64,000 nucleotides of DNA from Rhizobium sp. (GCA_027533385.1 JAPZUE010000025.1:186001-250000), one strand, 5' to 3'. Positions 48,721-58,808 are shown, numbered from the stretch's first letter. The notes: generated from the sequence alone by a model not told the origin. Numbers and translations: made by a program.

Positions 48721-48853
48721 TCTAGCGCGCTTGATGCGCCGCGCCATCACCAATCGGACAAACGTGGCTGCCTTAGCGAAGAACACCGCAAGATCGTGCA
48801 AGAACATGGGTCATCTCAGGCGTTACCTGCCTTTCGAAAGCGAGGCATATCCC

Positions 48854-49768
48854 ATGACCAATCTTCTTCTCTTCTCGTCGACCGTGCTGATCTGGGGCAC
48901 GACCTGGATCGCGATCGCGCTGCAGATCGGTCCGGTGCCCGTGCTGGTCTCGGTCTTTTATCGCTTCGCCCTTGCCGCCCTCGTGCTCGTCGGCGTGCTG
49001 GCACTCACCGGTCGCCTGAAAGTGCCGACGCTCAAGCAGCAGCCCTTCATCCTTGTCCAGGCGCTGTCGCTGTTCTGCTGCAACTTCCTGTGCTTCTATC
49101 ATGCGGCGAGCTATGTGCCCTCGGGGCTGATCTCCGTCGTTTTCTCGCTCGCCACCGTTTACAACGCCGTCAATGCCCGCATCTTCTTCGGTGATGAGAT
49201 CAAGCCGCGCACGCTGGTCGCAGCCGGTCTCGGCGCCACCGGGCTTGCGCTGCTCTTCGGCCCCGACATTTTCATCGCCGTCAATCCGGACAGCTGGAAG
49301 GGCATCGGGCTTTCGGCGCTCGGCACGCTGTTCTTTTCCTTCGGCAACATGGCATCCCGTCGCAACAGCGCGGAAGGCATTACGCCTGTCACCGCCAATG
49401 CCTGGGGCATGAGCTATGGCTCAATCGCGCTTCTTGCCCTGATCGGCGTGACCGGCACGCCCATCGTGCTGCCGCCGAACCAGACCTATCTCGCCGCCCT
49501 CGTTTATCTCTCCGTCATCGGCTCCGTCGTCGGCTTCACCACCTATCTGATGCTGGTCTCGCGCATCGGCTCGCAAAAGGCGGCCTATGCCACGGTGCTC
49601 TTCCCGGTCGTCGCGCTGACGCTGTCGAGCCTCTACGAGGACTATCACTTCACGCCGCTCGCGATGGTGGGTCTGGCGCTGACGCTCGCCGGCAATGCCG
49701 TGATGTTCGCCCGGCTGCCGCGCCGAGGTGTCATGACAGCTGTCGACGCGGCCGACCTGAAAGCCTGA
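48854..49768 (+). CDS. DMT-family (EamA) transporter
   Basis: A 304-residue exporter-type membrane protein with ten helices in two EamA repeats. The start MTNLLLFSSTVLIWGTTWIA is typical, and PSGLISVVFSLATVYNAVNA is the repeat 1 core. It is divergent from the AraC-family gene, with about 133 bases between. The substrate is unknown. It is not closely similar to the EamA protein encoded 2.5 kb upstream, despite the shared fold. Confidence 0.9.
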   Translation: MTNLLLFSSTVLIWGTTWIAIALQIGPVPVLVSVFYRFALAALVLVGVLALTGRLKVPTLKQQPFILVQALSLFCCNFLCFYHAASYVPSGLISVVFSLATVYNAVNARIFFGDEIKPRTLVAAGLGATGLALLFGPDIFIAVNPDSWKGIGLSALGTLFFSFGNMASRRNSAEGITPVTANAWGMSYGSIALLALIGVTGTPIVLPPNQTYLAALVYLSVIGSVVGFTTYLMLVSRIGSQKAAYATVLFPVVALTLSSLYEDYHFTPLAMVGLALTLAGNAVMFARLPRRGVMTAVDAADLKA

Positions 49769-49929
49769 TTGCCGAGGCTTCTGCTCCGACCACAAAGGGG
49801 TACGCCGCCACAGAAGCCTGTTCGATTTCGCGCGTCAGCGACGACTTTCTGCGCTATGAGAAGCGTCACCGTCTGATCCCAACGCTCGAAAGTGTCCATG
49901 GTCCAACGTCTTGTCCCGGCGGTCCGCCT

Positions 49930-50952
49930 TTGACCGGCCTCCTCGATACCGCCGCCCTCGCGCGGCTCGGCTTCAGCGCCTTCTTTGCCGAGCAGGTGAC
50001 GGCTGATGAGGCCGATCTTCTGGTGCGCCGCATCTCTTCGGTACATCGCGACCGCCTGGAGGCGATCGACGCGACGGGGCCTGTAGAGATCGAGCTTCCG
50101 CCGAACAGCAATACCGCCGATTTTGCCGTGGGCGACTGGGTTCTTGCCGCGCGTTACACGGACCTCCTCGTCCGCCGCCTGGATCGCCAGACCGTATTGC
50201 AACGGCGGACCGAAGGCGCTTTCGGCCAGCAGCTTGCCGCCGCCAATGTCGATACGCTGTTCATCGTCACTTCGTGCAATGCCGATTTCAACGCCGCCCG
50301 GCTGGAACGTTATCTGGTGATGGCAAACGAGGCGGGCACGCGGCCTGTCATCGTTCTCACCAAGGCCGACACCGTCGACGACGCATCTCCCTTTGCCGAT
50401 GAGGCCAAGGGCCTGCAGCGCGATCTGCCCGTCGTCATCGTCAATGCGCGCTCGCCGGATGCCGTCGAGCCCCTGATGCCCTGGTGCGGTCCGGGCCAGA
50501 CGGTGGCGCTGGTCGGCTCTTCCGGCGTCGGCAAGTCGACGCTGGTCAACACGCTCGCCGGTCACGGGGCCGAGACGGCCCAGAAGACCGGTTCGATCCG
50601 CGAGCATGATGCCAAGGGTCGCCACACGACCACGGCCCGTTCGCTGCATGCCATCGCCAGCGGCGGCTGGGTTATCGATACGCCCGGCATCCGCACGCTC
50701 TATGTCAGCGACATCACCGACGGTATCGACACGCTGTTTGCCGAAGTCACCGAGCTTGTCCCGCATTGCAAGTTTCGCGATTGCAGCCATTCGCACGAAA
50801 AGGGTTGCGCCGTGCAGGCGGCGATCCAGGAGGGCAGCCTCGATCCGGCCCGTCTCGAGCGCTGGCGACTGCTGCAGGCGGAAAACCGGGAGCGCACACC
50901 GGTCTATTCCGGGCCGAAGGGCAACAAGACGCTGCGCAAGAAGAAGTATTGA
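49930..50952 (+). CDS. rsgA: Ribosome small-subunit-dependent GTPase A
   Basis: A circularly permuted GTPase that acts in late 30S assembly. The OB domain (residues 30-95) precedes the GTPase with the permuted order TKAD (G4), NARS (G5), GSSGVGKSTLVNTL (G1, residues 197-210) and DTPGIR (G3). The C-terminal zinc-binding part has CKFRDCSHSHEKGC. The 340-residue length is normal. The start appears to be TTG 49930; no in-frame ATG precedes the conserved LGFSAFFAEQ segment, and there is no clear ribosome-binding site. Confidence 0.92.
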   Translation: MTGLLDTAALARLGFSAFFAEQVTADEADLLVRRISSVHRDRLEAIDATGPVEIELPPNSNTADFAVGDWVLAARYTDLLVRRLDRQTVLQRRTEGAFGQQLAAANVDTLFIVTSCNADFNAARLERYLVMANEAGTRPVIVLTKADTVDDASPFADEAKGLQRDLPVVIVNARSPDAVEPLMPWCGPGQTVALVGSSGVGKSTLVNTLAGHGAETAQKTGSIREHDAKGRHTTTARSLHAIASGGWVIDTPGIRTLYVSDITDGIDTLFAEVTELVPHCKFRDCSHSHEKGCAVQAAIQEGSLDPARLERWRLLQAENRERTPVYSGPKGNKTLRKKKY

Positions 50953-51097
50953 GCTTTCGGTCCGATACCCCCATATAGAAAGCATGGCGCTGAATTCGCG
51001 CGCGACGCCGGCCGATATCAGGCGCGGTCCCTTTTCCCCTCACCCCGATACCAGAGGCTTCGGCACTCCGCCGACGCAATAAGACTTGGAGACTTGC

Positions 51098-51259
51098 ATG
51101 TCAGACAAGAAGAACACGATCGCCCCGACCCAGGGCTATGAACCCATCCCCTTTGCCAAGAAGCACCGCATCTCGGTCGAAGACGCCAAGGCGATCCTCG
51201 CCAAGCACGGCGACGACCGCAAGTCCGCCGACAAGGAAGGCCGTCGCGTCAGCCTGTAA
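51098..51259 (+). CDS. Small protein, 53 aa, unknown function
   Basis: A short gene with a TTGGAG site before ATG 51098. It encodes MSDKKNTIAPTQGYEPIPFA followed by a helical charged part (KKHRISVEDAKAILAKHGDD) and a basic tail. Codon use has the strong third-position GC of the neighbours. A 16-bp perfect terminator hairpin follows 55 bases after the stop. It may be a rhizobial conserved small cytosolic protein; I know of no function. Confidence 0.7.
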   Translation: MSDKKNTIAPTQGYEPIPFAKKHRISVEDAKAILAKHGDDRKSADKEGRRVSL

Positions 51260-51314
51260 GGCGTGATGCCGAAGCCCGGCCTTCCTGACGGTCCATGACT
51301 ATCGGGTACACATC

Positions 51315-51353
51315 AAAAAGCCCTTTCCCTGACACGCAGGGAAAGGGCTTTTT
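51315..51353. terminator. Strong bidirectional terminator between the 53-aa gene and pheT
   Basis: A perfect 16-bp stem (AAAAAGCCCTTTCCCT with its complement) around a 7-base loop is flanked by A-runs and T-runs on both strands. It can end transcripts from both the small plus-strand gene and the minus-strand phe operon. Confidence 0.9.
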
Positions 51354-51398
51354 CTTGGTCTTTCGGCAAGCGGACCAAGTCCGCTCGCCATCAGAAGC

Positions 51399-53822
51399 TC
51401 AGGCGCGCAGCGTTCCGCCCGTCGACTTTTCGACATTGCCGACGATCTTCTTCGTCAGCGCGTCGAAATCCTCGTCGGTCAGGGTCTTGTCGGTCGGCTG
51501 GATCAGAACCTCGATCGCCACCGACTTCTTGCCCTCGCCCACGGATGCACCTTCGAAGATATCGAAGACGTTGACGCCCGAGATCAGCTTGCGGTCGGCA
51601 CTTGTCGCTGCCTTGATGATCGCGCCCGCTTCGACCGCCTTTTCGACGACGAAGGCAAAGTCGCGCTTCACCATCTGGAAGGCCGAAAGCTCGAGTGCCG
51701 GCTTGGTGCGGGTCGCCTTCTTCTTCGGCTCGGGCAGGGCATCGAGATAGATTTCGAAGCCGCACAGCGTGCCTGATACGTCGAGCGCTTCCAGCGTCTT
51801 CGGATGGAATTCACCGAAGGTGCCGAGAATGACCTTGGGGCCGGCCTTGATCGTGCCGGAACGGCCCGGGTGGTACCATTCGGGGCCACCCTGCTCGATC
51901 TGCACATTGCTCATCGGGATACCGCAGGCTTCGAGCACGGCAAGCGCATCGGCCTTGGCGTCGAAAACATCGACCGGCTTGCCGCCGCCCTTTGTCCCAT
52001 TCGACCACATGCGGCCGGCACCGGCGATCGACGCCGTACCACGGCGCACGCCACCGGCGACGCGACGCTGCGTGTCGGGCGTGTCGCCTTCATAGGTGCC
52101 GGAAACCTCGAAGATGGCCACATCGCCAAAGCCACGGTCGGCATTGCGCTGGGCAGCCGTCAGCAGACCCGGCAGCAGCGAGGGACGCATGTCCGACATG
52201 TCAGCTGCAATCGGATTGACCAGCTTCAGCTTCTCGCTGCCGCCGCCGAAGAGCTTGGCATGCTCGGCCGAGATGAAGGACCAGGTGACCGCTTCCAGCA
52301 TGCCGCGCGAGGCGAGCGCCCGGCGGGCCGAGCGCGTGCGGATCTGCAGCGTGGTCAGGATCTTGCCATTGACCGAACCGGTCGGTGGCAGCGGCTCCGG
52401 CTTGATGTTGTCGACGCCAAACATGCGCATGACTTCTTCGACGAGATCGGCCTTGCCGTCGACATCAGGACGCCAAGAGGGGACGGAGACCTTGGCTGAG
52501 GTCTCGTCGCCCGACAGGATCTCGAAGCCGAGGGCTGTCAGGATCTGGCGCGACTCCTCGTTGGAAACGGTCAGACCCGTCAGGCGCTTGACTTCCGAAT
52601 AGGGGAAATCGACGACCTTCTTCTGGTGACCCTTGTATCCCTCGACCTTGGCTGCCGCAGCCGTGCCACCACACATCTCCAGCACCAGCTCGGTGGTGCG
52701 CTCGAGGCCCGGGACCATATATTCCGGATCAACGCCACGCTCGAAGCGATAGCGTGCATCGGTGATGATGCCATGGGCGCGACCGGTCTTGGCGATGTTG
52801 ATCGGATCCCACAGGGCCGACTCGATCAGCACGTTGACGGTGTTCTCGTCACAGCCCGAATGCTCGCCACCCATGATGCCGCCGATAGACTCAAGGCCGT
52901 TGTCGTCAGCGATGACGACGTTGTTCGGGTTGAGCTTATAGGTGCGGGTGTCGAGCGCGAGGATCTCCTCGCCTTCCTTGGCGCGGCGAACCACCAGCGC
53001 GCCCTTGACCTTGTCGGCGTCGAAGACATGCATCGGGCGCCCCTGGTCGAAGGTCATGTAGTTGGTGACGTCAACGAGCGCCGAGATCGGGCGCAAGCCG
53101 ATCGACAGCAGCCGCTGCTGCATCCATTTCGGGCTCGGGCCGTTCTTCACGCCGCGCACGAGGCGATAGGCAAAGCCCGGGCAGAGATGGTCTTCGAGCT
53201 CGAGCTTCACCTGATGCGGAGTCTCGCCTTCGACCTTGAAGGCGGGCGCCTTCGGGGCCTTGAGCGTGCCAAGACCGGAGGCTGCCAGATCCCGCGCGAT
53301 GCCGAAGACGCTAGTGCAGTCCGGACGGTTCGGCGTCAGGTTGATCTCGATGACCGGATCGTCGAGGCCGGCGTAAGAGGCAAACGAGGTCCCAACCGGC
53401 GCGTCCTCGGGCAGGTCGATGATGCCGTTGTGATCCTCGGAGATGTTGAGCTCCTTTTCGGAGCACATCATGCCATGGCTTTCGACACCACGGATCTTGC
53501 CAACGGCGAGCGTCACATCGATGCCCGGAACATAGGTGCCCGGACGCGCAAGTGCGCCGACCATGCCGGCGCGGGCATTCGGCGCGCCACAGACGATCTG
53601 CACAGGCTTGCCGTCACCGGCATCGACGGTCAGGACCTTGAGACGATCCGCTTCCGGATGCTTCTCGGTCGTCAGGATCTTGGCGATGACGAAGGGCTTG
53701 TAGGCCGCCTTGTCATCGACATCCTCGACCTCAAGGCCGATCGCGGTCAGCCGCTCGCAGATTTCCTCAAGCGAAGCGTCGGTTTCCAGGTGATCCTTCA
53801 GCCAGGAGAGTGTGAATTTCAT
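51399..53822 (-). CDS. pheT: Phenylalanyl-tRNA synthetase beta subunit
   Basis: The 807-residue beta chain of the heterotetrameric enzyme that charges tRNA(Phe). Domains in order are the N-terminal EMAP-like tRNA-binding domain (around residues 40-150), the B3/B4 editing domain with NRPDC, then B5, the catalytic-like core, and the C-terminal FDX-ACB anticodon-binding domain. ATG 53822 lies in a four-base overlap with the DUF2442 gene. A bidirectional terminator follows it. Confidence 0.97.
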   Translation of the reverse strand: MKFTLSWLKDHLETDASLEEICERLTAIGLEVEDVDDKAAYKPFVIAKILTTEKHPEADRLKVLTVDAGDGKPVQIVCGAPNARAGMVGALARPGTYVPGIDVTLAVGKIRGVESHGMMCSEKELNISEDHNGIIDLPEDAPVGTSFASYAGLDDPVIEINLTPNRPDCTSVFGIARDLAASGLGTLKAPKAPAFKVEGETPHQVKLELEDHLCPGFAYRLVRGVKNGPSPKWMQQRLLSIGLRPISALVDVTNYMTFDQGRPMHVFDADKVKGALVVRRAKEGEEILALDTRTYKLNPNNVVIADDNGLESIGGIMGGEHSGCDENTVNVLIESALWDPINIAKTGRAHGIITDARYRFERGVDPEYMVPGLERTTELVLEMCGGTAAAAKVEGYKGHQKKVVDFPYSEVKRLTGLTVSNEESRQILTALGFEILSGDETSAKVSVPSWRPDVDGKADLVEEVMRMFGVDNIKPEPLPPTGSVNGKILTTLQIRTRSARRALASRGMLEAVTWSFISAEHAKLFGGGSEKLKLVNPIAADMSDMRPSLLPGLLTAAQRNADRGFGDVAIFEVSGTYEGDTPDTQRRVAGGVRRGTASIAGAGRMWSNGTKGGGKPVDVFDAKADALAVLEACGIPMSNVQIEQGGPEWYHPGRSGTIKAGPKVILGTFGEFHPKTLEALDVSGTLCGFEIYLDALPEPKKKATRTKPALELSAFQMVKRDFAFVVEKAVEAGAIIKAATSADRKLISGVNVFDIFEGASVGEGKKSVAIEVLIQPTDKTLTDEDFDALTKKIVGNVEKSTGGTLRA

Positions 53823-54109
53823 TGTCTCGTTCCCATCTGCATCTTGCCCGATGCGTCCAGCGGTCGACCGCCTGACGCCTGTCTACCGAGGAGCATGCTG
53901 ACCACCGTCACATCGAGATCGATGTCGGGCCAGTGGATGCTCGACGGCATGAATTCCACGTTGTTCCGCTCCACCGGCAGCGCCTCCTGCAGGGGCGGGT
54001 ACCACCAGACCGGGACACTGACGATCCGACCGTCCGTCAGTTCCACATGCAAGAGGTCGTCATCGCAAAGCAGATCGACCGGGCGCATGTTGTCGAGATG
54101 TTCAATCAC
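53819..54109 (-). CDS. DUF2442 domain protein encoded between pheS and pheT
   Basis: A DUF2442 protein of about 96 residues from the GTG start used here. The family core reads [20 protein letters not shown] then [22 protein letters not shown]2442 genes are often found with DUF4160 genes in toxin-antitoxin-like pairs, but no such partner is present here. The start is uncertain: GTG 54109 has AAGG at a good distance, ATG 54088 has none, and a longer frame reaches 54190. Its stop overlaps the pheT start by four bases (ATGA), coupling it to pheT. Confidence 0.8.
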   Translation of the reverse strand: MIEHLDNMRPVDLLCDDDLLHVELTDGRIVSVPVWWYPPLQEALPVERNNVEFMPSSIHWPDIDLDVTVVSMLLGRQASGGRPLDASGKMQMGTRQ

Positions 54110-54162
54110 GTCGCATTTGCCTTCATTCACCCGGACCGGCGGCCCTGCCGCCCGTCCGTCAC

Positions 54163-54187
54163 ACCGCCCCGGGGCTGCCGGGGCGGT
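54163..54187 (-). repeat. Hairpin between pheS and the DUF2442 gene
   Basis: A perfect 10-bp inverted repeat (54163-54172 with 54178-54187, ACCGCCCCGG) with a 5-base loop begins 11 bases after the pheS stop. There is no T-run, so it may be an mRNA stabiliser or an attenuator rather than a full terminator. Confidence 0.55.
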
Positions 54188-54197
54188 CACTTGCCGA

Positions 54198-55283
54198 TCA
54201 GCTGCTCAAACCACCAAACAGGGTCGGCACGTCGAGCGGGCGGAAGCCGTAATGGCTCATCCAGCGGACATCTGCGTTAAAGAAGTCGCGGAGATCAGGC
54301 ATGCCGTATTTCAGCATAGCAATGCGGTCGAGGCCCATGCCCCAGGCGAAGCCCTGATACTCGTCCGGATCGAGACCACCGGCGCGCAGCACGTTCGGGT
54401 GAACCATGCCGCAGCCGAGGATTTCCATCCAGTCCTTGCCCTCGCCGAACTTGACGATCGGGCCCGAGGAACGATCACACTGGATATCGACCTCGAAGCT
54501 CGGCTCGGTAAACGGGAAGAAGGACGGGCGGAAGCGCATGGTGACGCTGTCGACCTCGAAGAAGGCCTTGCAGAATTCTTCCAGGATCCAGCGCATGTGG
54601 CCGACATTCGCCGTCTTGTCGATGACGAGGCCCTCGACCTGATGGAACATCGGCGAATGGGTGGCGTCGCTGTCCTGACGATAGGTCTTGCCCGGGATGA
54701 CGATGCGGATCGGCGGCTTCTGGGCCTCCATGGTGCGCACCTGAACAGGAGACGTATGGGTGCGCAGCACCTTGCGCTCACCATTCTCATCCGGCTGGAG
54801 GAAGAAGGTGTCGTGCATCTCGCGGGCCGGATGTCCCTCGGGGAAGTTCAGAGCCGTGAAGTTATAATAGTCCGTCTCGATATCCGGACCTTCGGCGATC
54901 GAGAAGCCCATATCGGCGAAGATCGCGGTGATCTCGTCGACGATCTGGCTGATCGGATGGATGCGGCCGCGCTCAGCCGGCGAGGAGCGCACGGGGAGCG
55001 ACACATCCAGCGTCTCGGCCTTCAGGCGCGCATTGATTGCCGCGTCCTTCAGCGCCGTCTTGCGGGTTCCGATTTCCTCGGTGATCTCGTTTTTCAGCGC
55101 ATTGATCGCGGCACCGCGCGTCTGGCGCTCTTCCGGCGTCATCGTGCCGAGCGTCTTCAGGAGCTCCGAGACGGACCCCTTCTTACCGAGGGCCGCCACG
55201 CGCACAGCCTCGATCGCCTGCTCGTCGCCTGCGGCGGCGATGTCAGCGAGAAGCTGCGTCTTCAAACTGTCGAGATCGGACAT
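54198..55283 (-). CDS. pheS: Phenylalanyl-tRNA synthetase alpha subunit
   Basis: The 361-residue catalytic alpha chain. An N-terminal coiled coil (residues 1-85) binds tRNA, and the class II core contains [13 protein letters not shown] (motif 2 region), [19 protein letters not shown], and the C-terminal motif 3 block [20 protein letters not shown] 55283 follows an AGGAAACGG site. A 7-bp palindrome lies 27 bases upstream, and the terminator of rplT ends 59 bases upstream, so it probably has its own promoter. Confidence 0.97.
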   Translation of the reverse strand: MSDLDSLKTQLLADIAAAGDEQAIEAVRVAALGKKGSVSELLKTLGTMTPEERQTRGAAINALKNEITEEIGTRKTALKDAAINARLKAETLDVSLPVRSSPAERGRIHPISQIVDEITAIFADMGFSIAEGPDIETDYYNFTALNFPEGHPAREMHDTFFLQPDENGERKVLRTHTSPVQVRTMEAQKPPIRIVIPGKTYRQDSDATHSPMFHQVEGLVIDKTANVGHMRWILEEFCKAFFEVDSVTMRFRPSFFPFTEPSFEVDIQCDRSSGPIVKFGEGKDWMEILGCGMVHPNVLRAGGLDPDEYQGFAWGMGLDRIAMLKYGMPDLRDFFNADVRWMSHYGFRPLDVPTLFGGLSS

Positions 55284-55309
55284 ATTTCCGTTTCCTGCCC
55301 TTTTGTCGC

Positions 55310-55328
55310 GCTGTGATACCGTCACAGC
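55310..55328. promoter_or_regulatory. Perfect palindrome in the pheS promoter/leader region
   Basis: GCTGTGA-N5-TCACAGC is a perfect 7-bp inverted repeat, 27 bases before the pheS start. It resembles TGTGA-N6-TCACA (Crp/Fnr-type) sites but has a 5-base spacer. As RNA it would also fold into a small hairpin near the ribosome-binding site. On the minus strand it overlaps TTTGAC-N16-TATCAC, a possible promoter. Confidence 0.5.
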
Positions 55329-55341
55329 CTAACGGTCAAAG

Positions 55342-55374
55342 AAAAACCCGCGCCAGCCCTACCAGCGCGGGTTT
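55342..55374 (-). terminator. Intrinsic terminator after rplT
   Basis: On the minus strand a 10-bp stem, AAACCCGCGC / GCGCGGGTTT, with a further T-run lies 35 bases after the rplT stop and separates it from pheS. Confidence 0.8.
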
Positions 55375-55408
55375 CCCAATACTTGAATTTCAGTCGGGAA
55401 GCGCTGGC

Positions 55409-55813
55409 TTACTTAACCACGCTTTCAAACTCATTGGTGGTGCCTGCGTCCTTGAGGTAGGCAAGCGCCTTCTTGGAAGCGTCTACGAGCTTCGCGAAAG
55501 CAGCCGGCTCATGGATGGCGAGGTCGGAGAGGACCTTGCGGTCGACTTCGATGCCAGCCTTGTTCAGGCCGTCGATGAAGCGGCCGTAGCTCAGGCCGAA
55601 TTCGCGGACAGCAGCGTTGATACGCTGGATCCACAGAGCGCGGAAGTTGCGCTTGTTGTTCTTGCGGTCGCGGTAAGCAAACTGCTTGGAACGATCAACG
55701 GCAGCCTTTGCTGCGCGGATCGTGTTCTTGCGGCGGCCGTAGAAGCCCTTGGCCTGCTTGAATACCTTGTTGTGCTTGGCGCGGGAAGTTACGCCACGTT
55801 TTACGCGTGCCAT
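55409..55813 (-). CDS. rplT: 50S ribosomal protein L20
   Basis: A basic 134-residue protein, [20 protein letters not shown] at the start, with the RNA-binding helix [16 protein letters not shown] and [17 protein letters not shown], all conserved in L20. It binds 23S rRNA early in 50S assembly. In many bacteria L20 represses its own operon by binding the leader of infC-rpmI-rplT; here the operon is split, so such control, if any, would act on rpmI-rplT. Confidence 0.98.
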   Translation of the reverse strand: MARVKRGVTSRAKHNKVFKQAKGFYGRRKNTIRAAKAAVDRSKQFAYRDRKNNKRNFRALWIQRINAAVREFGLSYGRFIDGLNKAGIEVDRKVLSDLAIHEPAAFAKLVDASKKALAYLKDAGTTNEFESVVK

Positions 55814-55850
55814 GTCATGATCTCCTTAATTGTCCAACAGCGATCGGGTC

Positions 55851-56054
55851 TCAGAGACCGTTCGGCAGGTAGTTCTTGATGACCTTCTTGCCATCCGGTT
55901 CAGCCAGAACCATCGTGCCGCGGGCATCGCGAATGAACTTGTTGGAACGCTTGATCATGCCGTGGCGCTTGCCAGCAGCGGCGGCGAGAACCTTGCCGGT
56001 CGCCGTGATCTTGAACCGCTTTTTGGCGGCAGACTTCGTCTTCATCTTGGGCAT
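55851..56054 (-). CDS. rpmI: 50S ribosomal protein L35
   Basis: A 67-residue ribosomal protein starting [20 protein letters not shown], with [21 protein letters not shown] 56054 gives the normal length. It is 37 bases upstream of rplT and forms an operon with it. It is not next to infC, which lies about 3.5 kb away on the same strand. Confidence 0.97.
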   Translation of the reverse strand: MPKMKTKSAAKKRFKITATGKVLAAAAGKRHGMIKRSNKFIRDARGTMVLAEPDGKKVIKNYLPNGL

Positions 56055-56208
56055 TTTGCTACTCCATTGTTCTTGTATCGAAACAGGCTGACGAACGCCC
56101 GTTTTCAAGCATAAAGAACGGCCACGGCATGCCCTGCCGGACCGTTCGGACGCGCGCTTATAACCGCAGACCCGGAAAAGCGCAACGGGTGGCGGGCGGA
56201 ATCTTCCG

Positions 56209-57531
56209 TCATGGGCTGGCCGGGAGCAGCAGGCTCACCTTGAGGCCGCCGGAGGCGGCGCGTGCGAATGCGAGAGATCCGCCATAAGCGGTCAGAATAT
56301 CAGAGGTGATCGCCAATCCAAGCCCCGTCCCCTCGTCCTCGACCAGATGCACGCCGCGGGCAGCAATCTCGGGAAGGGCCTCCTCGGCGACACCCGGACC
56401 GTCATCCGCGACGTCGAGCCGGATATGTTCGCCTTCGCGCTCGGCGGCAACAACAATCTCGGTCCTTGCGAAACGCGTGGCATTGTCGAGCACGTTGCCG
56501 AGCGCCTCGGCCAGATCGGCGGGATCCATGTCGATCGTCAGCTGGTCATCGAGATCGACCTTCCAGGCGACGTCGCGCGCTGCCGTCACCGGTGCCAGGA
56601 CCGAAATGAGCTTGCCGGTCAGCGAGGCGAGCCCCGTCTGCGCCATTTGTTCGACGCCGAGCCTTGCCGATTGCAGCTGCCGGTCGGAGCGCTGGCGGAT
56701 CAGGTCGACCTGCTGGCGGATCATGTCGCGCTCGCGCTCGGGCAGATTGTCGGCAAGCTGCAGCAGGACAGTGAGCGGCGTCTTCAGGCCGTGGGCAAGG
56801 TCGCTTGCTCGCGCGCGGGCTCGTTCGACGGCCGTTTCCCGTTCCTTCAGCAGACCATTGAGCTCGGTGACCAGTGGACGAAGCTCTGTCGGCCCGGCAT
56901 CGGGCAACTGGTCGGTGCGGCCCGAGCGGACGAGGGAAAGCGCCTTCTGCAGCCGCGACAGCGGCGCAAGACCGATACCGATCTGGAGGAAGGCGGCAGC
57001 GAGCAGCACCGCCGCCGTCAGCACGAGCATGATGATCATCGCGCCCCGGTATTCGGCGATGGCGTTGTCGATCACCTTGCGGTCAAAGGCGGCCAGAAGC
57101 GTCAGAGGCCGATTGCCCTCCGGCGTTTCTAGCTCAACCTCGCGCAGCTGCACCAGCAGGGGTTCGCCATCTGGCCCCTCGCCCAGTCGGAAGCCATAAG
57201 GTCCCTCGGTCAGGTCTTCGGGCGAAAGTTCCACGTCCCATAGCGAGCGGGAGCGGAAAACCATGCCGTTTTCGGCCACCACTTCCCAGTAGAGCCCACT
57301 GCCCGGAAGATCGAAACGGGGATCGCCGGGCTGCTTCGTCATGCGGGCCTTGCCGCCCTGGAATTCGACGCTGGCAGCCAGCTGGTCGATGATCGCCGAC
57401 ATGTCGGTGCGATAGCGATCCGCAACATAGTTGGAGAAGATCTGGCTGAGACCGGATGCGACCAAAAGCAGGATGAAAGCGAGCGCCAACACAGCACCGA
57501 TGAACAGGCGCAGGCGCAGTGACTGGATCAT
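56209..57531 (-). CDS. PhoQ-like sensor histidine kinase
   Basis: A 440-residue membrane kinase. Two hydrophobic helices (about residues 8-30 and 162-185) enclose a periplasmic sensor of about 130 residues with many acidic residues. A HAMP-like linker ([14 protein letters not shown]) precedes the H-box [20 protein letters not shown]. The N-box [12 protein letters not shown] and the glycine motifs DDGPGV and GTGLGLAI are intact. It overlaps the response regulator by four bases, and a PepSY-like gene precedes both, forming one operon. Confidence 0.93.
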   Translation of the reverse strand: MIQSLRLRLFIGAVLALAFILLLVASGLSQIFSNYVADRYRTDMSAIIDQLAASVEFQGGKARMTKQPGDPRFDLPGSGLYWEVVAENGMVFRSRSLWDVELSPEDLTEGPYGFRLGEGPDGEPLLVQLREVELETPEGNRPLTLLAAFDRKVIDNAIAEYRGAMIIMLVLTAAVLLAAAFLQIGIGLAPLSRLQKALSLVRSGRTDQLPDAGPTELRPLVTELNGLLKERETAVERARARASDLAHGLKTPLTVLLQLADNLPERERDMIRQQVDLIRQRSDRQLQSARLGVEQMAQTGLASLTGKLISVLAPVTAARDVAWKVDLDDQLTIDMDPADLAEALGNVLDNATRFARTEIVVAAEREGEHIRLDVADDGPGVAEEALPEIAARGVHLVEDEGTGLGLAITSDILTAYGGSLAFARAASGGLKVSLLLPASP

Positions 57532-58193
57532 GCCTCCTCGCCGGAAAGCGTATAGCCGAAGCCACGCCGGGTGGCGATCGCCGAGGGATGGGTCTTGCGA
57601 CGAATGCGCGCGATCATCGCCTCGACGGCATTCTTGGCCTGCTCATCGTCACGCCCCTGAACCTGACGGGCGATGTCGATCGGATCGAAGACCTTGTGGG
57701 GTTCGGCGATCAGCATGGAGAGCAGCCGGTATTCGAGCGGCGTCAGCTCGATCGGCCGGCTTTCGAAGGTCACCCTGCGCGAGGTGTCATCGAGCACGAA
57801 GCCCCCGGCCGATGCGGTCGCCCTGGCACGGCCATGGGCCCTTCTCAGCAGAGCCTTCAGGCGCGCCACCAGCTCTTCGCTGCGGAACGGCTTCGGCAGA
57901 TAGTCATCGGCGCCGGCCTCGAAGCCATCGACCCGTTCCATCCAGGATCCGCGAGCCGTCAGGACGAGGATCGGAACCTCAACGCCGGCTCCCCGCCATC
58001 GCTTGAGGATGGACAGGCCATCCATGCCAGGCAGGCCGAGGTCGAGAATGATCGCCTGGTAATCGCCCGTTTCGCCTTCGGCCCAGACATCGGGTCCATT
58101 GTCGACATGCTCGATGATGAAACCTTCTGCCTCGAGCTTGGCTCTCGTATGAGCTGCTATGGTCTGATCGTCCTCCGCGAGCAGAATGCGCAT
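57528..58193 (-). CDS. OmpR/PhoP-family response regulator
   Basis: A 221-residue regulator. The receiver domain has the acidic pocket EDD at 7-9, the phosphorylated Asp51 in ILDLGLPGMDGL, and Lys near 100 in DDYLPKPF. The C-terminal OmpR winged helix includes PIELTPLEYRLLSML and RRGFGYTL. It starts 3 bases after the PepSY-like gene and overlaps the kinase gene by four bases. Its targets probably include its own operon and possibly the Asp/Ser-rich gene upstream. Confidence 0.95.
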   Translation of the reverse strand: MRILLAEDDQTIAAHTRAKLEAEGFIIEHVDNGPDVWAEGETGDYQAIILDLGLPGMDGLSILKRWRGAGVEVPILVLTARGSWMERVDGFEAGADDYLPKPFRSEELVARLKALLRRAHGRARATASAGGFVLDDTSRRVTFESRPIELTPLEYRLLSMLIAEPHKVFDPIDIARQVQGRDDEQAKNAVEAMIARIRRKTHPSAIATRRGFGYTLSGEEA

Positions 58194-58196
58194 CGT

Positions 58197-58715
58197 TTAC
58201 CACCCGAAGATATTGAGTTTGCGGCCTGTGGAGGCCTCGAACTTCATGGTCTTGACGCTCGAGCCACTCTGGACCTTCAGCGTATAGAAGGGTCTGCGCG
58301 CCTGCATGTCGAGATCGACAGCGATGACGCGCCCACCGCCCTGCTCGTCCACCCGCTTCAGGATCTCCCGCAGCGGCAGGATCTCGCCGCGCTTGACGGC
58401 CTCGCTCGCTTCTCTCTGGTCCCGTTCGCGGCCGGAACTGCCGGATCGATCGTCGTCGTCATCATCGCCGGAATCATCGCGCGAGCCGCGCCCCGAACCG
58501 CTGCTGTCGTCGGACCGGGAGCTATCATCATCGCTATCGTCGCGATCACTGTCGTTGTCATCGCTGTCGTCGCCGGAATCGGAGTCGTCGGATCCGCCGC
58601 CGCCATCATCGCCACCGCCATCATCTCCTCCGTCCTTGGCCTGCGCCCTGCCGACCGGAAGGGCGGTTGCCAATCCGAGGCTCAACAGGAGGAGGATGAA
58701 ATGGCGGCGATCCAT
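58197..58715 (-). CDS. Exported PepSY-like protein with Asp/Ser/Gly-rich tract
   Basis: A 172-residue protein with an N-terminal export signal that may be of the Tat type (MDRRHFILLLLSLGLATALP). Residues 27-98 are a low-complexity Asp/Ser/Gly run with few charges other than acidic. The C-terminal 65 residues (EAVKRGEILPLREILKRVDE then VIAVDLDMQARRPFYTLKVQ) match a PepSY domain. It is the first gene of a three-gene unit with the regulator and kinase. PepSY proteins next to such pairs are common, but the long acidic tract is unusual. The acidic tract may bind cations. Confidence 0.8.
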   Translation of the reverse strand: MDRRHFILLLLSLGLATALPVGRAQAKDGGDDGGGDDGGGGSDDSDSGDDSDDNDSDRDDSDDDSSRSDDSSGSGRGSRDDSGDDDDDDRSGSSGRERDQREASEAVKRGEILPLREILKRVDEQGGGRVIAVDLDMQARRPFYTLKVQSGSSVKTMKFEASTGRKLNIFGW

Positions 58716-58782
58716 GGGGGCTCTGTTCAGGTTTCAAAGACAGTAACGCGCGGTCGCCGCTCAGCCAACCTACAAAAGTCAT

Positions 58783-58808
58783 CCCCGCCCGGTGGGGGCC
58801 GGGCGGGG
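58783..58808 (-). terminator. GC-rich hairpin after the Asp/Ser-rich gene
   Basis: A perfect 10-bp inverted repeat (CCCCGCCCGG with its complement) with a 6-base loop lies between the Asp/Ser-rich gene and the PepSY-like gene, 56 bases after the former's stop. A TTTT run comes about a dozen bases later on the minus strand. Overlapping it is a wider imperfect inverted repeat, GAAACGGTGA / TCACCGTTTC. Confidence 0.6.

Noticed and set aside
52626..55316. 896-codon plus-strand open frame across pheT, the DUF2442 gene and pheS
   Set aside because: It runs antisense to well-identified synthetase genes and has no recognisable domain; it is a by-product of third-position GC bias.
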